From NCBI GenBank assembly GCA_030704615.1, contig CM060731.1, positions 81,264,756 to 81,328,755 on the forward strand: a DNA stretch of 64,000 nucleotides. The letters are read 5' to 3'. Position 1 is the stretch's first letter. The number at the start of each line of letters is the position of its first letter. Both the position numbers and the translations under genes were made by a program. A model generated the notes under the pieces. The model did no database searches. It was given only the letters and a program-made list of their open reading frames with translations, and was not told the origin of the DNA. Below, one piece after another: positions 11,365 to 20,333 of the stretch. This DNA is from Takakia lepidozioides. Taxonomy: Eukaryota > Streptophyta > Takakiopsida > Takakiales > Takakiaceae.

Positions 11365-11615
11365 TTCCCTTATATAGCCTCTCAGGGCGGTGGGACCCTT
11401 CTAGAAGCCTGCCAACCCTGGGAGCCTTCTAGAAGGCCTTGGACACATGTCAACCCTACATGACTCCATATTCTAAATTTAGCCAATTCCTCCATTCTTT
11501 TTTTTGACCCCCTCATTTCATTCTTTAATACACGTGGCCTTCCTACATAGGCGCCCCACTCTAATTCCTGGGCCACAGTAATTCCGGGACCACTCTAGAA
11601 TCAGGGCCCGAATGA
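11365..11615 (+). repeat. Dispersed repeat with paired TTCTAGAA palindromes (copy 1)
   Basis: Matches the reverse complement of 46,600-46,890: GGCGGTGGGACC, CTTCTAGAAG twice, TTAATACA, GGACCACTCT, in the same order. A TATATA motif lies at 11,371. It interrupts the hairpin array and is therefore a younger insertion. It could be a solo LTR or a MITE; no ends were resolved. Confidence 0.6.
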
Positions 11616-11786
11616 AACTGCTCTACATATTATTCGCACCTATTTAACAAAAAGAAAAATGGTCCGACCACCCCCCTGCTGGTGGTCGCAGCTATTTAAA
11701 AATAGAAATTTTTTTGCGACCACCCCCTTGCTGGTGGTCGCCCCCAAAAGAAAATGGTGCGCGACCACCCCCTGCTAGTGGTCGCA

Positions 11787-12020
11787 GATTTTTTATTTTT
11801 TATTTTTTATTTTTTTTCGGTGGAAACACCTGGGAATGACAGCTCACAAATCAGGCCCCTAGTAGTGAGAGGAGAAAATAACCTCTTTCATTTATGCGCC
11901 ATGAGGCGTAGGAATGGGGCACCACATACGAATGTAACACCCATCAAGTAGCAAGATTTGACCCCAGAATCGTCCGGGTCGCACTCAGTGCACTTAACCA
12001 ACTGAGCTACTGATTGTTGG
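11787..12020 (-). mobile_element. tRNA-derived SINE
   Basis: On the minus strand the head carries a perfect Pol III box A (TAGCTCAGTTGG, 12,009-11,998) and a near-match box B (GGTCAAATC, 11,963-11,955) at tRNA-like spacing. A tRNA-unrelated body of about 130 bp follows, then a tail of AAAAAATAAAAAAT repeats (11,820-11,787). Head, body and A-rich tail are the standard SINE layout. The anticodon stem does not fold convincingly, so this is not a working tRNA gene. It sits inside the right hairpin array. Confidence 0.75.
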
Positions 12021-12400
12021 TAGATATTAAAAAATTGGAAAATTATGCGACCACCCCCCTAGGACCACCCTCTTGCTGGTGGTCGCATCTATTAAAGAAA
12101 ATGAAAATAGTGTGACCACCAGCAGGGGGTGGTCGCACCTATTTGTTTTAAACAAAATTTCTGCGACCACCTCCCTGCTGGTGGTCGCACCTATTAAAAA
12201 AAACAATCTGCGACCACCCCCCTGCTGGTGGTCGTACCCATTAAAAAAATAAAAAAATCTGCGACCACCCCCCTGCTGGTGGTCGCACCCATTAAAAAAA
12301 TAATTTTTTTGCGACCACCCCCCTGCTGGTGGTCGGATCTAATAAAGAAAAGAAAAAATGATGCGACAACCCCCTGCTGGCGGTCGCAGCTATTACTAGC

Positions 12401-12794
12401 GTGCGCAGTCATGATGACAGCGCGCGCCCCAAGTGTGGAGGGGGGGCTTATAAGGTCTTGGAGGCCATTTTCTCCCTCACTTTTCTCCACACCAAGACTT
12501 GGTGGGCGATGGGATGTTGCATTCTTTGTCATTGAGTCCAAGTGGAGAGGGGTATTTTGGGTCGTTGGTTTCTACGAAATCGATGCTGAGTACCTCCCGG
12601 GAAGCCCTCCTCTGGCACCCACTTTTTTTCATTGCACATTGCGTCATATCACTTAGAACTGCGGAGGGAGTGACACGTGCCTCTAGTACTTGGGGAGGAT
12701 TCATTAGAGAGTAGGATTAGGTACGATTTAGGAGGGTTGGGAGAGCATTTTTCTTAGCAAACACCTGTCGAGTAGGGGTAAGCCAGAGCCATAA
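12401..12794. other. Gene-free stretch beside the array
   Basis: Contains a TATAAG motif at about 12,448 but no coding frame that I recognise. Confidence 0.4.
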
Positions 12795-13733
12795 ATGGCG
12801 GAGGAGGAAGACAGAGGAGGTCATCCCAGGGATGACGATAATGAACCTGGACCTCCCAAAAAAAAACCAAAAGGGGCCAGGCGCGAACTTCGTTGGGACA
12901 TATACAATGACCCCAACATTCTTGCGGAACCAGGTTGGGAAATTTGGAGGTTGGGGCAGCGGCGGTCTGCAGGAAATTAGTGGACTGATATCACATAAAT
13001 CGTTTTTGGCCCAGAGATAGGCATGATCCACAAACCAAACAAAATCAAGCTAGCTTGCATTCCTGTGCCAACCCGCATTTCTGCCATAGGGCAGATGAGG
13101 TACATACAACATTGTGGGGTCAACCGCTCGTCAACAACAAGGTCCCGTATTTATTTGCGGCCATGTTGTACACAAAGTTGATTTTATTGCGACCAGTGGA
13201 TTGACAAACTGCCACTGCGAGACAGCGTACTAGACTATATATGTTCTCTGATATCCCAGACTTGTATATACGTCAGGGGCATGACATCATACGGTTGGAT
13301 GGAAACGACGAGGTGGAAGAAGGAGGAAAGACATACCAACCTCCAGATTATACACCGCAATAGGTCTCCGCAGCTGGGCCTTCAACGTCTGAGGTGGAGG
13401 GGGGCGAGGTACGCTCTCCGTTGGAGAAACAGTTGGCCGCACATGAACAACACATCAAGGACCTGCAGGACATTGTTCATTTGCAACGGTGGCAAATAGC
13501 GAAGTTGCTGGAAAGAATGGGGTTGGGGACTCTCGACAGCGTACGCGGTGTGCTTCAGGACCCGAGGCCAATCACTAACGAGCAAGACATATTGGCGCGT
13601 TTGAATATGCCACCAATGGACATTAACCGCATCATCGACGGGGTTGACTCAATTGGGCATGGGAATGAAGTGCAAACGCCTGAACTGGACCCGGCGAGGG
13701 TTGAGGAAGAAAGACTTGCGGCAGATGACTAAT
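12795..13733 (+). pseudogene. Unrecognised decayed ORF with a helical C-terminus
   Basis: The 5' part (12,795-12,980) starts with ATG and encodes an acidic then lysine-rich N-terminus (MAEEEDRGG, PPKKKPKG). The 3' part (13,394-13,732) includes LEKQLAAHEQHIKDLQDIV, a likely amphipathic or coiled-coil helix, and continues in frame upstream to about 13,255 through a single TAG at 13,361. Between the parts the frame has stops. I do not recognise the family. It could be a second protein of a neighbouring element, such as a structural or DNA-binding accessory. No function is assigned. Confidence 0.4.
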
Positions 13734-13887
13734 CAGAGCATCCCCTCGATCGCCACCCTAGTAGGCTCTCGGAGTGGGAAGAAGAGTGACAGTGAGGGCG
13801 TTCTTGAAAAATATCGGAGTCCCCATGTCAATGGAATAGGTGGATGAAATCATCCAAATCCTTGTATGTAATGAAACCATCCAATTG

Positions 13888-13928
13888 ATGAATGAAATTT
13901 TGAATAAAAACATCAAAATTTCATTCAT
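13888..13928. repeat. Perfect 16-bp inverted repeat
   Basis: ATGAATGAAATTTTGA (13,888-13,903) and its exact complement (13,913-13,928) are separated by 9 nt. The surrounding ATGAAA/ATCCA phrases at 13,843-13,945 are also repetitive. It may be a MITE end or a chance AT-rich hairpin. Confidence 0.6.
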
Positions 13929-14034
13929 GTAATGAAATAATCCATCAGTGGATTTTCATAAGAGTCATGCAAATGACCTTATCTTGGTCAAAGGGAGTTG
14001 ACTACACCAATCTAAAAATTTAGAGTTGTCTGCA

Positions 14035-14286
14035 TTATTGTTTAGAGTCATGTGCATGACCCATGATCATGACTCTGTTCCAGTCAAACAATGTTGACCG
14101 GGATAGAACCATATGTAGAGATGAACTATCGGCTGTCCCAAGAGTGGATGTTACTACCAAAACTCCAAAGAAAGACAGTTTGTGTACCATTTCAAAAAGA
14201 AACTCATTGCAATCAATTGGGATCTTATGTGACATAATACGAAGCAGATAGCCATCCAGATTGGAACCGAGGGATTCGGTGCAGGC
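14035..14286 (-). CDS. Unrecognised open frame running into the assembly gap
   Basis: The frame is open from the gap edge (14,286) to a stop at 14,035, about 83 residues, with mixed composition and no low complexity. It includes a methionine at 14,235. I recognise no domain. It may be the end of an exon whose remainder is hidden by the Ns, or chance. Confidence 0.25.
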   Translation of the reverse strand, partial: ACTESLGSNLDGYLLRIMSHKIPIDCNEFLFEMVHKLSFFGVLVVTSTLGTADSSSLHMVLSRSTLFDWNRVMIMGHAHDSKQ

Positions 14287-14786
14287 NNNNNNNNNNNNNN
14301 NNNNNNNNNNNNNNNNNNNNNNNNNNNNNNNNNNNNNNNNNNNNNNNNNNNNNNNNNNNNNNNNNNNNNNNNNNNNNNNNNNNNNNNNNNNNNNNNNNNN
14401 NNNNNNNNNNNNNNNNNNNNNNNNNNNNNNNNNNNNNNNNNNNNNNNNNNNNNNNNNNNNNNNNNNNNNNNNNNNNNNNNNNNNNNNNNNNNNNNNNNNN
14501 NNNNNNNNNNNNNNNNNNNNNNNNNNNNNNNNNNNNNNNNNNNNNNNNNNNNNNNNNNNNNNNNNNNNNNNNNNNNNNNNNNNNNNNNNNNNNNNNNNNN
14601 NNNNNNNNNNNNNNNNNNNNNNNNNNNNNNNNNNNNNNNNNNNNNNNNNNNNNNNNNNNNNNNNNNNNNNNNNNNNNNNNNNNNNNNNNNNNNNNNNNNN
14701 NNNNNNNNNNNNNNNNNNNNNNNNNNNNNNNNNNNNNNNNNNNNNNNNNNNNNNNNNNNNNNNNNNNNNNNNNNNNNNNNNNNNNN
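14287..14786. other. Assembly gap of 500 N
   Basis: Exactly 500 undetermined bases, probably an arbitrary scaffold gap. It hides the 3' part of the retroelement pol gene whose RT ends at its right edge. Confidence 0.99.
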
Positions 14787-15744
14787 CAGATACTCAATCT
14801 GGTTGTGGAAAAACTTGCACTTGCCCGGATGTAACTTCAATCCGTGCGTCCTCAAGCGCTCAAATACCCCCTGAAGGTATCTCTCATGCTCCTCCACCGT
14901 AGCACTAAAGATGATGATGTCATCTATGTAGCACCAAGCAAACTCCACCCCTGCTAGAATCCTGTCCATGACTCTTTGAAACTCAGCGGGAGCGTTTTTA
15001 AGCCCAAATGGTAAGAACCACCACTGGTATAGGCAATCCTTCCCGTGCTCATTGATCCCCCAGAATGCCGTCTTTTGCTTATCCGCCTCCTTGATCGGCA
15101 ACTGGTGATATCCGGATCGTAAATCCAACGTGCTAAAGACCTTGGAATGCCCAATTGGCATCAAAGATCTCCTCTGGTGTCGGCATGGCATACCTATCGG
15201 ACTTGGTCTGACAATTTACAGGCCGGTAATCACCGCACATACGTCTCTCCGTCCAATTGCCATAGACATCCTTCTTGGCTGGCACTGTGGCTGAAGCATA
15301 CTCTCCACTAGAGAGCTCCACCAAACCTGCCTCCCAGAGATCTTGAGTCCTCATCTGAATCAAAGACCTCTCCATGTCACTGTATCTATAGGGTCTCCGA
15401 AAGATTGGCGTATCAGTGGCCAACTCAATACGGATCTCTTGACCCTTCAGTGCTCCCAAGTCCTTCAAACTGAAGGCAAAGCAATTCCTGTAAGCCCTCA
15501 GGAACCGCCGTATACGTCGTCTCTCTCCTCCGGTGACAATGGGTCCAATGTCAGGCTCCCAATTGTCCTCCGTAACTGCAATCTTAAGTCCAGTGGGCTT
15601 AGGGGTAGAGGACGCGTCCCGTGGTTGCTATGCTGCAACCTCTTGAGCAGTACTTCTTTCCTGCTCAGTCAATGAGAAGGCCTCATCCTGCCCCATCATC
15701 TCATCATTGAGAACCTCCTCATCCCGAGAAGAATCCCCAACCTC
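14787..15744 (-). pseudogene. Reverse transcriptase and upstream linker
   Basis: RT copies element RNA into DNA. The frame of 15,744-15,133 contains an acidic linker, then EDNWEPDIGP, the typical Ty3/gypsy entry region (IFRRPYRYS, near 15,400), KKDVYGNW and CGDYRPVNCQT. After a frameshift near 15,150 it continues as STLDLRSGYHQL (first catalytic Asp), FLPFGLKNAPAEFQRVMD and CYIDDIIIFS, the catalytic YIDD box near 14,925, until the gap. The linker holds a TAG at 15,630-15,628 followed by CAACCA. The domain order upstream (protease, methyltransferase) is abnormal for Ty3/gypsy. Confidence 0.9.
15625..15630 (-). other. Possible stop-codon readthrough site TAG-CAA-CCA
   Basis: The in-frame stop between the methyltransferase and RT is followed by CAACCA, fitting the CARYYA context known from tobamovirus-type UAG readthrough. 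The second copy has the same stop and context at 63,890-63,882. The alternative is a shared or repeated CAG-to-TAG mutation. Confidence 0.35.
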
Positions 15745-15944
15745 ATCCATCACAACTGCTTGGCTGCCAACTCCCTCTGAACCTCGAGCACCTCCCACGT
15801 GTGCCATGGATGTCTACACCCCGTGGTCCTCACCGGCTCGCCCCCACTCGCTGCCTGTACCGTCTCGGTAGGCAGAGAGACCGTCAAGGGAAGTGCACTC
15901 CGCACTCTACGTTGCTCAGCCATAGCCAAGCTGATAATCCAGGT

Positions 15945-16910
15945 CAAGCAATTGAGATCCATTGCTTGCCCCAACACCTGACGACGTGATGCCTCAAAAA
16001 GAGAAGGCACCGCCGTGGTCCCAGTGGAAAACCCCATAGCCCGCTCTCGCTCGTCGGCATTAGGCTCCACTAACTACTGCAACTGAGCATCCCACAGTTG
16101 ATGGCCAGGTCCACCATCCCGAAAAAGCATGGTATCTTGGGAAGCTGAGCAGTGTAGGTAATGCTGCTCGTGGTTGACCCACCCTGTTGACCACTGCCAA
16201 AGGTGAACGGTCATGGTGTCTCACGTTGTTGAGACTGCCTCCCTGTGTCCAAAATGCCATCCACGGTGAGGTGTGCTGACCGCTGCACCCCATCAAATGC
16301 ACGCTTGAGCAGTGCGGGGGCATCAAGTTAGTCCACCAAAGCCGTGGCGATGAGCCCGTGACCCCACTGCAGCTGCATCCAGCAACGCTGCTGACCCAAG
16401 CCACGACCAAACTTGATGCACACTGGCCATCACCCTGGCTCGAGAATCACCCATTAGTGGCACATGTATGCTGGAGATACAGCTTGATGAAGCTGCAAGT
16501 GGCGCAAAACCCGCACCATCTCCCAAAACAGACCCGTCCTCGAGTCTCGCAATCCATTGCCATACCCGGCTGATGAATGCCCTTGGCAGGGCCAACCTGC
16601 CACTACCAGATCAATGGAGCCAACCTGCTCCAAATCCTGCGCCCCCAACAACGAATGTCTGCTGGCAAGGCTTGTTGGTATCCACGAACTGCAGACACTG
16701 GCAACAAAGCAGGTACTGCTGTACCAACTGAGCAACATGGCGCAGTGAGACACGTCGTGCAGTCTCATCCCTCTCCACATACAGGTAACGCCTTACCCGC
16801 ACACCTGCTTGTAGCACAGCAGCCAATCCGGTGCTGATCCCGCCAAACAAGTCCAGAAGGCAAATGCCTTCATCCGGATACTGCCACACAATAGGTGTGG
16901 TATCCAATGG
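15945..16910 (-). pseudogene. C5-cytosine DNA methyltransferase domain inside the polyprotein
   Basis: Would transfer a methyl group from SAM to cytosine C5. Motif I (GICLLDLFGGISTGLAA, about 16,870-16,820) and motif II (YLYVERDETARRV) are in one frame. Motif IV, with the catalytic Cys in VVAGWPCQGHSSAGYG (Cys at about 16,588), is in a second. The region after it (VPLMGDSRARVMASVHQ) is where the ENV motif is expected, but Glu-Asn is not seen. WWTNL is followed by a variable region, and the C-terminal motifs EPNADERERAMGFSTGTTA and RRQVLGQAMDLN end the domain near 15,950. This is the full motif order of a C5 methyltransferase, of DNMT3-like flavour in its end motifs. A TAG at 16,076 and at least three frameshifts make this copy inactive. 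It continues in orientation and order with protease upstream and RT downstream, so it is part of the element. Confidence 0.85.
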
Positions 16911-16975
16911 TGACAACTGAGGTGGTCCTGGTGCAATACCCGCACTCTCCTCCTCTCCTGACGGAACAAAAGCCT

Positions 16976-17700
16976 CTACCAGGCTTGTTGCACCCGTCGA
17001 TCAGCAACCTGCTGCAAATCCTTGCTCGTACCCCACAATGGAGTGTGAGCAACCATGGCAGGCAACTCCGCCATACCATGCATGTCATCTTGCTCTGCTG
17101 GAGGTGGCACATCCTCTGCATGGGCATTGCCTTCCAGCAACTCTCCAGGCCAACTAACTGCAGCTGTAAAGGCGGCTAGTGTTGGCATCTTGCCCCGCTG
17201 GGCAGCCGCAATACCCCCAATGAATGTCACAGGGAGCTGTGCACGACGACCATCCCCTGACTGCCATCCAGGCCTGTAGAATGCTGACTCCTCCCAAAAA
17301 TCCAGGGTGAAGCCCATGGGGTATAACACTGCCCCACCAACGAGGACATCATAGAGACCGCGTCTGTTACAATGGCCTTGGCTCGCATTACTGAGCCATC
17401 GATAGGATGATCCGGCTGCAGTATAATGGCCAACTGATGCCGTGTCATGCCCCGAGCCTGCTCTGATCCTCCCAGAGATGTCTGTATCTGGAAAGGACAA
17501 GGCTCCATATCCGCCTCGATAAGGCCCAAACCTGCAATAGCAGCTCTGCCCAACATCAGTGGCTGAGCTCCCGAGTCCACAAGACCTGCAGTGGCCGGAC
17601 TTCTTGCCTGCCGGTCCACTCAAAGAGAAAATGCCATCCTGGTTGTCTAACAAGACAACTCCAGGTGTCACCATGGCGCGCTCAAAGGCTGGCCTAGCTG
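16976..17700 (-). pseudogene. Retroviral-type aspartic protease region
   Basis: Would cut the polyprotein. The active-site motif reads GLVDSGAQPLMLG (about 17,585-17,545), with a typical downstream core (FQIQTSLGG, MTRHQLAIIL), in the frame of 17,619-17,227. The flanking text AFERAMVTPGVVLLD (upstream) and LVGGAVLYPMGFTLDFWEES (downstream) is in another frame, indicating two compensating frameshifts. It sits between the gag/linker and the methyltransferase domain. Confidence 0.75.
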
Positions 17701-18400
17701 GCAGCTCCGTTCAACCTGGCAGCTGCAGCTTGCCAGGGCGCAGCCGTGGCAGTCTTGACCCTTAAATCCGGGGATCCCTCTGCCACTACACCTTCCACTA
17801 ACTCCGCAGAAGATGAAGTGACCTCCCCACTCTCACAGAGTGTTGCTGCTAGTCTGAACACTGCAGCTGGCCTTACCCCCGGCATCGCAATCATGGTTGC
17901 CGAGAACAATGGGGCTTGACACACAGAGGTGGCTGCCCCCAATAACACACCGGCTGCACTAGCCTTGGTAGCAGGTGTCAGTGCTGCACGTGTAGCTCTC
18001 CCCAATGGCATAGTAACCTCCGCCTCAGTAACAGTCGGGCGAGAACTAGGTGCCATGGATGGCGTCGACACAGTCTCCGCCAATGTGAATGACTGAGGAA
18101 GCCTCGCCTGACGGCTTGCCTCCCCACGCTGTGGATCCAATTCCACCTCTGCACCTCGTGGCTCAGGAACTCGTGTTGCTCCTCGAGTAACTGCTGCAGC
18201 AGACTCCACCTGCTCTAGTGGTAGTGCTGCTCCGCACATGAATCCCATGCCTCCCATATCTCCTCCCTCAGGAGCAGGAGGTGGACCATCCCGCCTGGGA
18301 GTCGGTACCGCCTGAGCTATAGCCATGGCAGCGAGCCTCTGCTCTAGCTGCTGAAGCCGATTGGCCATGCCTTGGTCAACACCCTGACCTCCGCGTCCTT
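17694..18400 (-). pseudogene. Gag-protease linker, Ala/Pro-rich
   Basis: Open frame of 224 residues beginning MANRLQQLEQRLAAMA, a short predicted helix, followed by a low-complexity Ala/Thr/Pro/Glu-rich stretch. It continues the gag reading after a frame change near 18,470 and a TAA at 18,401. No enzymatic motif. It probably tethers gag to protease. Confidence 0.6.
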
Positions 18401-19755
18401 AGCCATGTGGAGCTTGCCCTTGGCCTGCACCTCGTGCCCGACCACCTCGTCCTCTTGGGCTGGTCCACCTCGCCCCGGCCACCATTATTCCCTTGGAACT
18501 GGCCTGGGCGCAACTCAGGATGCAAGTCATAACACTGGGCATCTCCATGCCCATACTTGCCGCAATGCCCACACTGCAACTGTGCAGGCTGTGCTTGTGC
18601 CGGCCTTTTGCCACTCTCTGGGCAATCTCTCTTGACATGGGGTCCTCCACATGTCCAACATATCACCCCTGGTTGCTGTTGGCCTGCAAAAGATGTCACG
18701 GGCCTCTGCACCTGAGGTCCCCTGTAAGCTCCATGGAACTTGGGCTGGGCAACCTTGCCCCCCTGACCACGTTGTTGGGCAGTCCCTTGTGCCTGTGGGC
18801 TCACAGCTGTGCCCCGTGCAGGCATGTCCTTGCCAAATCCAATTGTAACAACTCGCTCCTCCACCATGTTGAGCTCAATCCGCTCAGCCAGCAGAAACAC
18901 ATCTGTTAATGTAGGTTGGGCTGCTTGTAACAGGGTTGCATCTCGCACCCTTCTCTTGAGCTCCTTGTCCAGAATTCCATACCAAAACTGGATTGCCTGA
19001 GCTTCAGTAACCCCTTGGGTCACACTTATCAAGCGCCTCATACGAGTGTACGCCTCTCGCAGGCTCTCACTGGGTTTGCGCTGGAAGTCTTGCAAACTTC
19101 GCAGCTTCTCTGTCCGTACACCTTGGTAGTTCCTCCGCAACTCCTGGAAGAACTCCACCACCGGGTTGAATCTAGGCACATGTGTTGTAGTCGTGGCAGG
19201 AGGAGTAGTAGCACCTTTTGAACTGGTACCACCTACAGAAGTACCAGCACTACTTGCTCCACTACTAGTGCTGGCAGTGGGAGCTATTGGTACTGATGCA
19301 GCTACTGGTCGCGTCGTGCCTCGAGTAATGGAGACGTAGTCAGGCGACCAATACATCCTCCACTCCTTAATCTCTGCTTCATGTCCTTGCCTGAACTCGT
19401 GGTAATCGTCCATAGGCGGGCCTTCCAAATGCTGGAACAGTCCCTTCCACGCCATGAATGGGGTGAATAGTTGTGGATTGAACATCTGCTGCAAATCACA
19501 CCAGCTGTTGAACTCCTGGATAAAGTCATCCAACTCGATTGTGCCCACAGCTCCAGAGTACCTATGAGGCCCCTTGGTAGCTCCATACATCTCCTCCATG
19601 TCGTCCCACAACAATGGCGAATGAAAGTGCACACCAGTTGATGAAGCCTCCGAGTCTGTGTCTGACTCTACAGTAATTGAGGGTGGCGGTGAAGGTGGTC
19701 TGAACCGAATACCTCGTCTTGTGAACCCACTCTCACTGTTACTGCCTGTAGCCAT
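18376..19755 (-). pseudogene. Gag polyprotein with two zinc knuckles
   Basis: Forms the element's RNA-binding particle. The frame is open from 19,815; the first ATG (MATGSNS) is at 19,755, which I prefer, since the upstream extension has only GTG. Recognisable parts: an N-terminal Pro/Ser region, the capsid-like retrotransposon gag segment (YWSPDYVSITRG, RFNPVVEFFQELRRNYQGVR, LRSLQDFQRKPSESLREAYT), then CCHC knuckles CWTCGGPHVKRDC and CGHCGKYGHGDAQC near 18,650-18,530. The correct frame shifts near 18,470, so gag is disconnected from the downstream linker. A very similar gag lies at 58,170-59,244. Confidence 0.88.
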
Positions 19756-19839
19756 ACTCCCCTCAAAACCCTTGGGTAACTCCGTAATGACACTCACAAT
19801 GTGCACCTCCTCCACGTGACACTATAAGGCTCTAGTACT

Positions 19840-20300
19840 AATCTAATAGTGACACGGGTGGGCACCTGTTGCAGTTTAAGGGTCATATTCCAATGGCTCG
19901 GGGCACCTGCACCTGCATCCACCACAAGAACTCCTATGGTTGGCTGGTCATCAACCCAGCCTCACCATAGAAGAAACACTGGTGGTCTTGCTGGTCATCA
20001 CTCCAGCCTCACCACCGACAGCATACTCTAGGATTGACCGGTGATCAAATCCGGCCTAATCCCTATGAAAGCAAGCGCCCACACAAAACCAACATGGCGC
20101 ACAGTCAAGCATGCAGGTGTTGGGGGGGATCCAAACACAAGAAATCAAAACATCAACACCCCCACACCAAATCCAGCAGCAACGCTGATCCTGCAGAATA
20201 TCCCAGCTCAAAACCCCGGATTGACTGGCCTCCACCAAGAGAGGCTTTGGCAACTACAAGTACAAGGTAATGAAAATAGTACAGAGATGGAGGGGAAGAA
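19840..20300 (-). repeat. 5' leader of the gag family, shared with 59,300-59,670
   Basis: About 350 bp immediately upstream of gag matches the sequence upstream of the second gag in the same order (CTCCTATGGTTGGCTGGTCATCA, GGTGATCAAATCCGG, AAGCGCCCACACAAAAC, CATGGCGCACAGTCAAGCAT). Conservation of untranslated sequence suggests a packaging or translation leader, or a common recombination source. Confidence 0.75.
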
Positions 20301-20333
20301 TAGAAGCCCGCCCAAGCAAGATCTAATCCTGAT

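Larger units (their letters stand above)
7190..12400. mobile_element. Composite hAT element bracketed by mirror-image hairpin arrays
   Basis: A hAT transposase (two oppositely oriented halves, 7798-10,717) lies between an array at 7190-7735 in the orientation AATAGGTGCGACCACC...GGTGGTCGCA-ATTTTT and an array at 11,200-12,400 in exactly the reverse orientation. Mirror-image arrays on either side of a transposase suggest repeat-amplified terminal regions. A target-site duplication was not found, so calling this one element is an inference. Confidence 0.5.
11197..12400 (-). repeat. Right hairpin array, inverted relative to the left array
   Basis: Units of GCGACCACCCCCCTGCTGG plus a TGGTCGCACCTATT-type end occur at about 11,205-11,325, 11,660-11,790 and 12,040-12,400. 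The best-conserved run (12,110-12,330) has near-identical copies every 50-60 bp. Two insertions break the array: a TTCTAGAA-bearing repeat (11,365-11,615) and a SINE (11,790-12,020). Confidence 0.85.
14787..19815 (-). mobile_element. Ty3/gypsy retroelement carrying a cytosine methyltransferase domain (copy 1)
   Basis: On the minus strand the order is gag (19,755-18,400), a variable linker (18,400-17,694), aspartic protease (about 17,700-17,000), C5-cytosine methyltransferase (about 16,905-15,945), an acidic linker with a TAG (15,628), then reverse transcriptase (about 15,580 to the gap). RNase H and integrase would lie in or beyond the gap. Frames change at least six times, so this copy is dead, but every domain can still be read. 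A related copy flanks the LTR element at 54-64 kb. Confidence 0.8.

Noticed and set aside
11950-12017. Functional tRNA gene
   Set aside because: Box A is perfect and box B near, but the anticodon arm does not pair and an A-tailed body follows; a SINE explains it better.
7190-12400. GCGACCACC repeats as a CRISPR-like array or riboswitch series
   Set aside because: Spacers are low-complexity and similar between units; no cas-like genes; the genome is eukaryotic.
16060-17674. Many overlapping frames as separate genes in the methyltransferase region
   Set aside because: They are one decayed polyprotein read in alternating frames; each holds a consecutive part of the same domain order.
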